Shown: positions 1-12,029 of the stretch, one piece after another
Numbering within the stretch: the stretch's first letter is position 1
Layout: the number at the start of each line of letters is the position of its first letter
NCBI GenBank assembly: GCA_026419785.1
Contig: JAODTK010005595.1
Coordinates: forward strand, 248,001-312,000
Reading direction: 5' to 3'
Source of the DNA: Sclerodactyla briareus
Lineage: Eukaryota > Echinodermata > Holothuroidea > Dendrochirotida > Sclerodactylidae
Length of the DNA: 64,000 nucleotides
Notes under the pieces: generated by a model
Told to the model about the DNA's origin: nothing
The model's database searches: none
The model's input: the letters and a program-made list of their open reading frames with translations, nothing else
Position numbers and translations under genes: made by a program

Positions 1-29
1 GCGCACTTTTCGAACAGTTGGTTCGAGGT

Positions 30-250
30 GACACGAAAACTTGTAGGTGGGGACTATAATTTTGTCCCTGCAAGAAGTGAAGATTAGTTTTCAAGGTCAC
101 CCGCGGTCAAATTACGCTATTCTCGAAAGTTTTCGGATTTCAACGAAAATTGGTAGGTTGGGACGATGTTTGGTCCCGAAAAAAGTGAGACATTTCATCA
201 AGGTCACCAGAGGTAAAATTACGCAATTATCAGAGCCTTTGAGACCCTAC
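30..250. repeat. Tandem pair, about 108-bp unit
   Basis: GAAAACTTGTAGGTGGGGAC ... CAAGGTCACCCGCGGTCAAA and GAAAATTGGTAGGTTGGGAC ... CAAGGTCACCAGAGGTAAAA are diverged copies side by side. The array may extend beyond the window start. Confidence 0.75.
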
Positions 251-589
251 ATTCGTGGTGGAAAATGGCCACTATATAAAAGCAGTCATTATCAAACCAT
301 ATTATAACCATCTTCACCAAACTGATCGAGAGGTGGGGAAAACACGTTGGCGGTTTACCCGCCAGCATTGTGTGTCAGTTTGAAAGGTCTTGTATGTGAG
401 CTTGTGTGATAGTATGAAACTGCAAATCGGCATGCATGGGTAGCATGCATCACTCAGTACACTTTCAGTGTGGAAAAAGTATCTGTGCAATAGGCCGGTT
501 CCAATACGGGATGGCATCGACCTTGACGCATGGGAAAACTTGAAATCTTTGTTTGACTTCATCATTCTGGAAAGGTGACTTTCTAGGCA

Positions 590-628
590 ACGTGCGAACC
601 CCATTTTCATAGGGGCACTTTGTGTTTA
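590..628 (+). repeat. Short repeat, inverted partner at 3,976-4,013
   Basis: GGCAACGTGCGAACCCCATT and ATAGGGGCACTTTGTGTTT match the reverse complement of 3,976-4,013 with about five differences. Confidence 0.65.
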
Positions 629-639
629 AAAGCAGTCAA

Positions 640-2655
640 TGATATTGATGATATGTCACTAATGTGGGTGTAAGCCCCCAAATTTGGATAATTATATTAC
701 GGTATGGGTGTTAGCCGCCGCCGCTCCGCCGTCCCAGGCTCTGCCGGCACTGGGAAAACTTTAGGCGTTAGCGTAATAACTCTTAACGCTTCATACAATG
801 GAGCTGGAATTTGGGACACCGTACGACCCTAGTGAAATCTCGGACGCGTCAAAAAATGGCATCACTGCCCAATGTTGGGGGCTGGCTAATTTGCATAAAT
901 TATGACAAAAATTTTCAAGGTAGCGGATTTGAACCAACTTGGAGGGAGGGACTATATGGGCAAGGCCGTATGGGAGAAAAAAATGACAAATAGTATGGAA
1001 AGTCTATTTGCAAGGTATTCTCAATGATTTCTAGATCAGAATTTGATGGGGAACCCAATGGCAGTTGCAATTTTTTTTGGAAGAAAAAGGTCATTTAGGG
1101 GTGAAATTGAAAAATGAATGAATGAAAATGCTAGTTTTGTGATAAAATATGCAATTTTGGACAATTTCATTGAGTTTTTTTGTTTTTTTTTCCAATTTTG
1201 TGCCTTAATCCAGATGCTTCCAGGGAATAATTGAGAGGTTTTCATTCAGGCATAAATAAATAACAACCCAGAAACCAATCGGAAAGTACTTTGTTTGAAA
1301 AATACTTTTCCAGTACGAAAAGGCGAGCGTGAAGCAAAAGCCAGAATGCTACGTAATTCCGTTACGAAAAAAAAAGCGGGAAAAAAGGGAAAAGTTTGTT
1401 TCTTCCTCAAGCTATCATAATTTTTACCATACACACGCAGCTTACTCTGATTTGATGTGTATTAACATATTCACTGTATGAGTTAGAACAAAATCTGCCT
1501 GTCTTTGTTTCATTTTCAAAGTCAGGAAAAAATGTAAGTCCGTTACATTTTTCCGTAACGGCATACGGTAACAGAATTACCTTAATGTCTTATTCCTTAA
1601 GACACTCCAGTGGGCTCATAAATACATACACTGTCATGTTGCTCCTTGAAAGTAGCCCATTGTTAAGTGGAATAGTCTGCATTAAATTAATTGATTTATT
1701 CAAGTTCTGGTACATCTGTAAGGATATGCTATCATCTGCCCAAGACTTCCGGATATGGGCAGACTACTGTAAATATCCTCCATTCAGCAACTTTGAGAGT
1801 GCTCAACTGCTCATCCACAAGTACAAAGGCAGCAAAGATCTTCTTCTCTAAAGGATTAATTAAGCCGTGTTTCCCTGCAAGCAGGCGGGCGGGCACGCGG
1901 ACAACGCGAGTGACCGTTTCCATGCACGCGGGCGGGCGGGCGTGTCCTCTAAATCCCGGCACCTCTCTCACTCTTTATTGTGTAATTGCGCTATATATTG
2001 AACGTGTCGCCTACTATTTATGATTGTTATTACTGTATTATCATTATTATCATTATATTATTAGTATTATTATTTATCAAACACCGGATGCATAGGCTAC
2101 TGGTGTTTTAAACCTAAACAACGTGTTAGAACCATTGGTTCTAAATGTCACGATAGCCCCTAAAACACAATTAAAACTTCACATTGCAGGTTTTGGAGAT
2201 TTTATTAGCATATACTTGACATGTCAATGGGTTAAACATGCAAATATGAGTTCAAATAGGTTTCCGTCTGTTTAAAAATGGAGAGAATTCGTATACGATC
2301 TCATTACAGTGTGCGAACAGGAGGGGAGTCTGGAACATGATTTGAACATAACATTTTTCTCAACTCTGCACTACTGGCTACAAGCCAGTAAGCTTCAGGG
2401 AAATCCCCGGAAATTGATTACAAAATCCCACGCGTACTCGTAAAAAATCGCTACAATGACCGTATTTCGAGCAAACGCCCGTTGCCCCGTGCATGGAAAC
2501 GGCTCCATTGGAAAATCAAAGGTGAGCGATTTTACCTGCCCGCCCGCGTGACATGAAACGCCCAGAATATCGTTTTGGCCTTCGTTTGGAATCTTACGCT
2601 GTGAATACATGACTCTATTGAAACCTTCCTATTAGTTCACTGCCGACAAGACTAC
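640..2655. other. Intergenic, no gene seen
   Basis: AT-rich sequence with an ATT-rich stretch at 2,024-2,078. A GC-rich block CGTTTCCATGCACGCGGGCG at 1,915 recurs inverted near 2,535-2,560 (reverse reads CGTTTCATGTCACGCGGGCG), perhaps the ends of an unrecognised element. Confidence 0.4.
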
Positions 2656-2659
2656 ATTG

Positions 2660-2798
2660 CGTATATACTACAACAAGGCGACGCCGAAGTGTCCCCCTGG
2701 TTGCGTGATCGGGGGGATGTTTGTATACTTACGACACAAACAACCAATTAGTTCAAGCAGACCATGGTCATGTCAACGAACATCACATATTTTTACAT
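2660..2798 (+). repeat. Left part of a dispersed repeat split by the hAT-like element
   Basis: It aligns with 26,600-26,745 (ACAAGGCGA..., GGTTGCG.GATC, CATGGTCATGTCAA versus CATCGTCATGTCAA). The right part continues at 3,904-3,975 (CACATATAAC.CACATAAAAA). Confidence 0.75.
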
Positions 2799-3903
2799 TA
2801 GGGTTGCGCGTTATCGGTATTCACATTAGTACGGTACTCCCGGCACCGGTCTCGCAGTTACAGGACGGCGTATGCACAGGTACTATTACCGGTACTGGCA
2901 CAATTACCGGTACTGGCTAAAATCACGGGTGCTTGTAGTGATTGGCAATTTCGCGCGCACACATCGTGTTCAGCAATAAATTTACCCATTAACAATGTCT
3001 TTTCAGAAAAAATAAATGTTCTAGTACTAAAAACCCATTTGCTCCATTGGTTTGGTAAATAAAAATGTTGAACAATTTCAAAGGACTGCGTGATCATTCC
3101 GTTAATTAGGATTGTGGGACTGACCAACGTTAGTTATGTGGCTGTTTCATTACATAAGCTTCCATTTCAAATCAAAAAATAAATTCTTCTTACATTAGCA
3201 CTGGGAAAATTGATAAGGTACAAAAAACGTGGTAGAATCCCCTCATCAGCCCTGAGGATATGCGCAAATCAATTCAAATAGCGTAAATATTTCCGAAATT
3301 TGACGCAAACTAAATTTGTATTTTCTATCACTCACTGGGAATTACTGCAAAATATCATAAAAAGTCAGCGACCTCGAACGATCGATGGTCAGCAGTGTAG
3401 AGCGAGGTGTCATCGGTTAGTTTAAACATGTGACGAAATTACAGTGCTCTGATTAGGTGTCGGTTTAGATTACTAGCATCACAGTGGGTACCACCAACCA
3501 TATACCAGTTCCGCGAAAGAGAGGATTTTTAATACAGACCTGCAAGCAGTGGGAATTACATTGCGTATATATAAGATTGTTGTCGGGGAGTAGCATAAAC
3601 AGAATATATTATTAATCTAATGCTCTGTGAACATGTAAAATGAAGACCATTTGAAACACCGAAAAAGGATTTCGCCAGAATATTTCTATACAGCAAAAAG
3701 AAGCAAGGAGGGAGGTATACAAGGTGAGCTTGAAGTTGAATTAAGCTGACGTATACACAGCTGATGCTGTTGTACAGTATAAACAAGTAACAAAACGATC
3801 CCTGAGGTTTGTCTAGACATACGTGAATACCAGTACCAGCACCAATACCGGTGCCAAGGCATCGTCTACCGGTTTCTGCAATGCATCGTACCGCGCAACC
3901 CTA
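2799..3903. mobile_element. hAT-like non-autonomous DNA transposon with 8-bp target duplication
   Basis: The ends are TAGGGTTGCGCGTTATCGGTA and, inverted, TAGGGTTGCGCGGTACGATGC. Flanks TTTTACAT and TTTCACAT (7 of 8 equal) are the target duplication. No transposase is visible. The inside holds palindromic ACCGGTACTGG-like repeats near both ends. The host sequence on both sides belongs to a repeat whose uninterrupted copy is at 26,590-26,805. Confidence 0.85.
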
Positions 3904-3975
3904 TTTCACATATAACCCACATAAAAATTCCAAAAATACTGACCAATAAGTTCGACTCTTGATACGATAACAAAC
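3904..3975 (+). repeat. Right part of the dispersed repeat split by the hAT-like element
   Basis: TTTCACATATAAC.CACATAAAAATTCC and ACTGACCA.TAAGTT match 26,744-26,800 closely. Confidence 0.75.
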
Positions 3976-4013
3976 ACAAAGTGCTCCTATGAAATGAGTT
4001 CGCACGTTGCCTA
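3976..4013 (-). repeat. Short repeat, inverted partner of 590-628
   Basis: The reverse complement reads GGCAACGTGCGAACTCATTT and ATAGGAGCACTTTGTGTTT. Probably the end of a dispersed element; nothing more of it is recognised. Confidence 0.65.
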
Positions 4014-4084
4014 TACTATATCCAGGGCTCGATTTTAGTCGTGTATAATTTTTGTTTCTTATTTATCACACAAAATACAATTTG

Positions 4085-4225
4085 CCTGCAAGAACATTCA
4101 CTATGAGTCAGAAAAATGTTGCCGTTGAAGGATTTGCCTTCGGCGGACCAGTTCATGTAGCTATGGGCTGGCAGCAAGAACAGCTATGGCAGGGGGTGGA
4201 ATCCCAAGTACACTGCCTCTACAGT
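4085..4225 (+). repeat. Dispersed repeat shared with 43,235-43,400
   Basis: CACTATGAGTCAGAAAAATG, GAAGGATTTGCC.TTCGGCGG and TTCATGTAGCT match the reversed sequence at 43.3 kb. Family and function unknown. Confidence 0.7.
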
Positions 4226-4612
4226 GTTAACTAACGTGTGTAGCAATAGTTGCAATGCAGTCGATGGAGAGAGGGAGTAGGAAGGACAAACTTGGGCCAA
4301 CAACAGGGGGGCTTGAACCCCTTAGCAAACACACTCTTCTTTTGTTAAATCTGGCCTATGTCGGCGGTCGGCTATGAAAAAGATGCATGGTACCAAAAAA
4401 TCTATGATCTATTTTCTGAGATGGGGGAAACCACAGAAAAAAAAGAAAAATCGAGGCACCTTCTATATATGCTATTAGTAGAAGTTTACACAGCTACTGC
4501 TTACCATTAGGGGGTGTGTGGTTATTGGAATCTCTTTGAAAACATGAAGATTATCTTAGGGGTCCGCCACTACAGGGGACCAGTATAAGACTGCTACAAG
4601 TGTGTACAGTAC

Positions 4613-5043
4613 AGCGCTGAGGATGGTGCTGTGCAGCTGGTCAAGTGCTTCATCCGGATTCGGAAGTCATTGCTCAACCTGAACGAGTGATGAAGACATC
4701 TTTACCAAAGAATACAGCACTTACTTCGAGGATGTTTTACGTCAACCAGCCCTTGTCTTATCTCTGTCGAAGTCATTTTGTACCAAACTCTCGCTAAGAT
4801 CCCTGTGCTTTTAACAAAAATAACCTGCCCTGCTGAACCAAAACCACTGTCGATCAAGCCTGAGGAGTGTACGGTCGATGCAGGGTTAGAGGTGCCAGTG
4901 CAATGGCTTAAAAATCATGTGTCTGATAGGGCATGCCCTAACGATATTTCCACTTCTTCTTCAGAACCTAAGTGTGATATGAAAAAAACGATGGATTCAT
5001 TCAAGTCTTCCGTTATTTTATTTGACCTTCCTCCGGCACGGTA
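4613..5043 (+). CDS. Unidentified coding exon, probably terminal
   Basis: Coding-like sequence in linked frames. AEDGAVQLVKCFIRIRKSLL is followed after a frame change by DEDIFTKEYSTYFEDVLRQP and ALVLSLSKSFCTK. A second frame change then opens IPVLLTKITCPAEPKPLSIK and about 65 more residues, rich in Ser, Pro and Lys, to a TAA. AATAAA follows about 90 bp later (near 5,133). I do not recognise the protein; it could be a host gene or a transposon remnant. Codon choice looks coding, and the frame changes fit the indel pattern seen elsewhere. Confidence 0.4.
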
Positions 5044-5139
5044 AATTGATTTACCCGATAGCCTAGTTGTAAATTTTACCTTACCAGCTGGCAATACAGC
5101 ATATAATTTTTTTCTTCAAAAATCACGAGCAGAAATAAT

Positions 5140-8100
5140 AAAGACATGCTGAACTCTTCCATCATATCTCGATTCAATAGTTAAATATAATGTAAAATCA
5201 CTACAATAATAGGGGAATCTCTGATTCATGCTGGTTCTGTGAATAGGACGATATAGGTGGAAGTCCTACGTATTCTGCTGCTCATTCGGGACATTTCCAA
5301 CTGCCTTACAGGGAGAAAAACAATACGTGTGGACAGCTCAGTATCAGGATCTCCTTGTTCAGTCACATGATTGATAAGAAAAAGTCAAATTTCCGTTTGT
5401 TCCAAATGTACTTTCAGTCACAAAATTTGGCTAGAAGTATCGACTGTCACCATAATCAGTTGCTCCGTACCCCAGCAGTAAGTGGAAGTGGAAGGAATGG
5501 TTATAGAAAGTAATTGAAACTTCACTAGACCTGTAATGTAGCCGCCATTGGATGGTGATCCCTAAGTATATGCGAAAAATGTGTGTGAAACCCGGCACTG
5601 ATGCAGGTGCGTGGTTCCCGATTCTCAGTTCGTGACAGAAGTTGGAGGAACAGTTGTATAAAAACGAGTTACAACCCCGCATGACAGCTGAGAAGAGCCG
5701 AGGACGAAATAACTCGTATTCCATGGTGCATTTTGAAATAAATACAAGCCACGATTCCATACTTCGAGATACTTGGCTCGGGTAGCATTGATTCAGTGGG
5801 GTACCATAGAACTTTCGCAAATAGCTTCCCGCAATGCAATGTGGTCTAGTCAGGGGGCACAGTGCCAATCTATGGAAGGCCAAATGAATTTCAGCCAATA
5901 AAATTGATTATTCTGTTGAGAATTAGCACTTCTAGGAAGATTTGCCACGATAAAGATGTAAAAAAGTATTGGTGACAACATACTAAATTTTGAGAGAATT
6001 AGCTCAGAGAACGAGAAAAATAATTGAAAATTAACAAGTTTCCCCATACATGCTAACACAAAATGGCCCCCTGAAGTATCCCAGCATGCATCCAAAACTA
6101 TCCCAAAGTGCACAGCAACATGCTGTTTGCGAGAGGATAATGGTGGAAGTTGAACCTGAACTTGGCTTGGGGAGCATAACGGAACTATGTCAAGGGCCAA
6201 CGTACTTTTGAGTTCAATTGGGCTCCTACAGTTAACGCAAATTGCCGATAACGGTAAAAAATTTCGGATATAGCACCTTTTAGATGTGGATTGATAAAAA
6301 ATGCAGCGGGATAGGAATATAATACATGATCTATATTACAAGCTATAATCCCCACTAATACTCATGTATCGTCAATTACTGGCCATTAATTCGACAACGT
6401 TGTAGCGTTTTGAAAACTAGGCTGCTTGCCCGCCGCAGTCAGTTTGACTTGCCACCCTTCATGCCTCCTCTAATTAAATTCAATAAGCTTTCGTATTGTG
6501 AATGAGTTTGCTGACATAAATATGCGTGCACAAATTCTAAAATGTTATGAACAGTAAAATTATATGTAATGAAAATAGGCTAATAACTTGATAATTCGAT
6601 ATTTGCTGAGATGAGCGCCCAATCAAATTACAAATATCAGTTGGCAACCCTATGCATGGGACGCTGTGGAAATTTATGAGTGCGATTTCTATTCGCTTTT
6701 TTGATTGGACCTAAAGAGGCCGTCTGTTCCCATTGTCCAACAGAATAAGTTTACATAGGCGTTAGAACACAAAGAACCCTCTATAGAACATTTTAAACTG
6801 GACCAATAGACTATGGAGTTCCCCAATGACCGACAATTATGTACACCCACCCTGGTGAAATCTACCGCTTCTCTATTGAGAATTCATTCAAATATTTTTT
6901 CAGCGAAAAAGGGACGGTCGGTTCCTGGAGAAATATCGTTGAATTGGACACGATGCGAAAGAGGGGAATATCTACTTTCAGTTATGAATATAAAACTGGA
7001 GTTGATAGCTTACGCGTTCAGGGTTGATTGCAATGTTATAAGAAGAATGTGTGCCGTAAATGAAGGGGATTACACACTAACCAATCACTGCGGTATAGCT
7101 AACAGCAAAGCGCGGTTAGTTCCGTTATGCGTGGTGGGGAGAGGAGGAAGGGGGGTGGGGGGTGAGATTGGGGGGGAAGGGGTTGTCGGTACTCGGAAAC
7201 CAGGGTAGTGTTCTTCAGTTTATATAGCCTCACTCTATGGCATAAAATGCATTATGGGGCCCTAGACACACCAGTGTTGGCGCAGGAGTTTATAGTCAGT
7301 ATCTTGAGCGATGAGCCAATCTCCCAAATCCTGCCAAACCTGTCCCCACCCCTGAATCGTGATCTTATCCCCAAGCAAGTTAGCATGAATCCATCACATG
7401 TAAAATTAGTTTGAATAATCAGATTAGCGGGGCCCTGGTGCAAAATCGTAAACATCCACCACAGCCTTGGGCTACCTGCAGTGTACTCAAACAATATAGG
7501 GTAAAGGCGCGTTATTCAACCCTCCAGTATTTAAACCCCTTGCAGTAATTTGCTATTATAAGAATAGATGAACTTCATATAAAATTGTGAGATGTTCAAA
7601 AACCTTTAGGATGACCTAAACCTACCATTAAGTAATATTTTCAGGTATAAAACATACTTTGAAGCACTGTCGCAATCAGCACGGGTCATTTTGTCAAAAA
7701 GTGATTTTCGTAAAAAGCCCTTGAGGCATGAGGAAAATTTGGTTTTATCCCATCCATTTGTAGTTTGCTGAGCCCAATAGGACAAATCAGTATAAAATAA
7801 GTCTAAAACACTATCAGCAATAACAATTTAAGATGTTTTACAAACAAAATGAATGTTTTCATAGGGAGGTTGCCAGCGTCGAAAAAACACGGGGGAGGAG
7901 GGCGAAGCGCCCCCGAAAGTTAAAAAGACTCTCGAAATACATAAGGGGCGAAAAAAAAGATCAAATATGGGAAAATAGCCCCTGAAAATTCTCCATTTGG
8001 CCTTGGTATGTACAAGCATAAAGCGATTCTGATTTCGCGACAAATTAACACACTGAAATGTTATGTTTATGTTGAATCAGATCGTTTAGTAAGAACCACC

Positions 8101-9950
8101 GTATCATTATAAATCACGTACCGTACATCGATTAAAATATTCCAGGAGTCACACACATTGGGTATTGCATTGAACCTCCCACTGCACACACCCCCCAATA
8201 TATACACATACATACGTACACTCGCAGCGACGCAGCGGTGGCCCCTCGGATCGATCGCGGATCGACAGTGCAGTCGATCGAGTATCAAATACCGGCCTAA
8301 TTCGACAGAAACAAACGTGTTTTGCAGGAGGGAGTTCTCAAATTTAGGTTGGGATTTCTTAGCATTAAGTATTTAATCGTAACCCACGCCGAAACATGTG
8401 AAATGTTAAGAATTCCTTGCCAAGAAAGGTATGAGAGCAGGAGACAGCGGATTTGTGCCAATCAAACCTAAAAACACCCAAATTCAATGAAATTATGACC
8501 ACAAATTTCGGAGATGGCTTGGGTGGCCTAATGTTAAATTGGCCTATAGGAGACAGTTTTGCGAGCTGATGTTGTGATAGCAGTATCAATCCCTCATTTC
8601 AAGACATGGACAATATGACAGGTTAAGCACATGGTCATGTTACTGGCACTCCAGAAACAATAATATATTATGTGAGTGGAAAACTCACAGAGCGGACCTA
8701 AAAAATAATTAGTTAGATTTGGAGTATCTAGGTTTGGATTGTCTAGGCTGCGTATCCTTCAATAACCCAACAGCAGCAGTGCCTTATGCTCTCGCACTAC
8801 TCCCCAGGTGAGGTCACTGCGACATCATGATTAAAACTTGCAGCAAAAAACCATTTACAGCCTGTAGCTAGCGCAGCTTACGCACAGAGGTGCTTGCTCT
8901 ATATGGGTGGGGGGGGGGCATGCATGGCCTATTCCCCAAAATTTAGAAATCAAATGGGAGGCCTTATTTTTCCTTCGTCTCCGGGTTTGCCACCCATGCA
9001 GCTACATCTAACACTGTAGGCGAGTCACCCTGGTTTTTTTATCATTACCATAATTAATTGAGTAGACTCTGAATAGCACCAAATTGATTGAGAGGGGCAA
9101 TTTTTTTCTGAAAAGTAATCCCCAAAATCGAGAAAGTTTTCGAACCCTGACAAGAACCAATATATTCCTTGTTTTGCGGTGCTATTTAATAGTGTAACAT
9201 GGTCAGGTGCAGCCTAACGAGGAGACCACATGATGCCTGGAAGCCCTGTCCCGCCTCCGCAGGCTCCGCTTCCAATCACCCGCCTCTGGGCAAGAGACAA
9301 TTGCTACTCCCCTCCTTACTGAGGGCTTCCTTCTAAGTGACTCCACCACATTGGCATTTTACCATTCAATGCAGTCTCATACATTTTGAGGTTATTTTGA
9401 ACAAATTCATGTTTATTCAAGTAGCCCCCGAAAGCTCTCAAGTAGCCACCGAAAATATTTTTAGGGGGCAATTTTTTTTTCAAAACTAGCCCTCCGAACA
9501 TTGAACAGTATTTCGGACCTGGGGTTGGAATACTGGCACCCACTTAGATTCCTGCCCTTTCACCCCTAGTTAGATATTGATAAAGTCGGAAGTGAATTAA
9601 AAATATAATATTTTGTTACTTTCAGAGTAAAAGATTTTCCCAAAAGGTATTACAAAATTAAGAATATTTCAACTCGTATGGAAAATATAGTAAAATAGGG
9701 AAAATGTTCCAAAATTTGGTCTATTGGGCAAATACTACATGCACAAGTAATACCAAAATCTTACCACATTTAGAATAACATTCAAATGGGCAAATCATTA
9801 TAATCACTGTAAGGAACATAACAGTAATGAACACTCCTCAAAATGTTCGCATATCACTGTTTTGAAAAAGCACTTTCTTAAAGACTTAATGAAAATAGTT
9901 AGGGGGTTGAAAAAATGCAGTAAAATGGAGAAAAATGCAGTTGCCCTGGA
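5140..9950. other. Intergenic, no gene recognised
   Basis: Short open frames only. The longest (155 residues, minus, 5,431-5,898) shows no family motif. Poly-G stretch at 7,138-7,180. CpG-rich patch with GATCGATCGCGGATCGACAG at 8,240-8,280. Confidence 0.4.
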
Positions 9951-10179
9951 ACAAAATTTTGAGTGGGGGGGGCTGGAGTTGGATGACGGACTGGGGGGGG
10001 GTCTAAGGGGAGGGGGTGTCCCCCTCCCCTCTGGAGAATGTTGCATTTTCAGATACCTTAGATGCCATTTGGTGCATTACATAGCACTCCAAAACCACGT
10101 CTCCTTCCAGAAATTTTGCAATTTCACATGTTTCCTGCTGCTATTTGCTGCTATGAATCTTGTGATTTTTTCTGCCAAT

Positions 10180-12020
10180 GAGGGCAGTGAGTTGGTTCCT
10201 CTTTGGAGTTGGTCTAACTCTCCTTTCCCGGGGACAGCCGAAGTTCCCCTTCCCCTTTGGGAAATTTTTGCATTTTCAGTGGCCAGAATGCATTTGGTGC
10301 AACACCGAAACACAAGTCTTCATAACTAATTGTGCAATTCTCACATGTCGTTAGATGCAGTTTGCTGTTTTGAATCTTGTGATGTTTTGCTGCCGAATCG
10401 AGGGCAGTAAATCGTCCTCTTTGGGAGTTGGTCTAATTCTCACCGTTCAGGGAACCGTGAAGTCCCTACCCCACTTTGGGAATTTTTGAATTTTTAGGTG
10501 GCTGAGATCAATTGTGCAAGAAGGACCTCGAAACAATTCTTTCGCATAAATATTGTGCATTTTCGCATGCCTTTAAGATGCGTTGCCTTTCACGTCTTGT
10601 GATGTTTGCTGCCAAATCAAGTCTGGGGTTCCCTTCTTTGGGAGTGATCTAATTCTCGCCTTTCAGGGACCACCAAAGTCCCCTTCTCCACTTTGAGAAC
10701 ATTTTTTGCATTTTCAGGTGGCTTAGATGCAGTTTGGTGCAGTATGAACCCCCGAACCACTCGCTTCCTTCCAATTAATTTCGCCTTTTTTAATGTTTTT
10801 AGAAGCGCCTTTGGCTTAATCTTTGCGATTTTTTCTTCCAAATCGAAGCAGTGAGTGCCCTTCTTTGGGATTGGTTTGAACCTCACCTTTCAGGGACTAC
10901 CAAGTCCACCCCCACTTGGGAAGTTTTTGCATTTTCTGGTGGCCTCAGATGCCATTTGGTGCAAGAAAGGACTCCGAAACACTTCTTTCCAGAGATAATT
11001 GTGCATTTTCGCATGCCTTTAGATTCGATTGCCGTTTCAAGTCTTGTGATGTTTGCTGCCAAATCAAGGGCAGTGAGTTCCCTTCTTTGGGAGTTGGTCT
11101 AATTCTCACCTTTCAGGGGACCACCAAGTCCTCCTTCTCCCACTTTGAGAACATTTTGCATTTTCAGGTTGCCTCAGATGCAGTTTGGTGCAATATAGGA
11201 CCCCCGAACCACTCGCTTCCTCCAAATTAATTTTCGCATTTTTGAATGTTTTAGAAGCGATTTGCTGAATCTTGCGATTTTTTCTGCCAAATCGAGAGCA
11301 GTGAGTTCCCTTCTTTGGGAGTTGGTTTGAACCTCACCTTTCAGGGGACTACCGAAGTCCACCCCCACTTTGGGAAGTTTTTGCATTTTTTGGTGGCCTC
11401 AGATGCAATTTGGTGCAATATAGCACTTCTTCGTTCGAGAAATGATTGTGCATTTTCACATTTCCTTAGATGGGATTTTGCTGCTCTGTATCTTGTAGTT
11501 TTTTCTGCCAAATCGAGGGGGGGTAAGGGACCTTCTTTGGAAGTTGGTCTGTCTCACCTTTAAGGTGACCCGCCAAAAACCCCCCGCCTTTTTCCCGTCA
11601 CTTTAATAATTTTTTACATAGTCCCACAGTGGCCTTAGATAGATACACAAATCCAAACACAAACATAAACTTCGTTCCAGAAATAATTTTGGCGTTTTCA
11701 CATGTCCGTAGACTCATGCGATTTGCCAATTTGCTACTCTGGATCTTGTGATCTTTTTCTTTGCCTGCCAAACTGAACTGATCACCTGGCCAGTATTTCC
11801 CTTTTCGGGAGTTGCCTAAATCTGATATGTTGGAGACTGCCAAATCCCCCCTTTCCCCACTTTGAAAAATGTCTGCATTTTCCGGTGGCCTTAGATGCGA
11901 TTTGCTGCTCTGAATCTTGTGTTTTTGTCTGCCAAATGTGCTGAAGCACGGAGGGGGAGGGTGGGGGGGGTTTGCATTAAGTGCCTTCTTTGGAAGCTGG
12001 TCGAAATCACACTTTTCAGG
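10180..12020. repeat. Diverged tandem array, about 225-bp unit, with AB higher-order pattern
   Basis: CTTCTTTGGGAGTTGGTCT followed by AATTCTCACCTTTCAGGG recurs near 10,200, 10,415, 10,635, 10,860, 11,080, 11,310, 11,535, 11,800 and 11,985. Units alternate: those at 10,860 and 11,310 share GGTTTGAACCTCACC, those at 10,635 and 11,080 share CCCCCGAACCACTCGCTTCC. That gives a period of about 450 bp in the middle. Poly-G tracts lie at the left edge (9,960-10,020). Confidence 0.88.
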
Positions 12021-12029
12021 AACCATGCA

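Noticed and set aside
5431..5898. 155-residue minus-strand open frame
   Set aside because: No recognisable motif, no splice or conservation support, and composition like the surrounding DNA.
9862..10329. 155-residue plus-strand open frame
   Set aside because: Lies across the G-rich flank and first unit of the 225-bp array; other units do not keep the frame.
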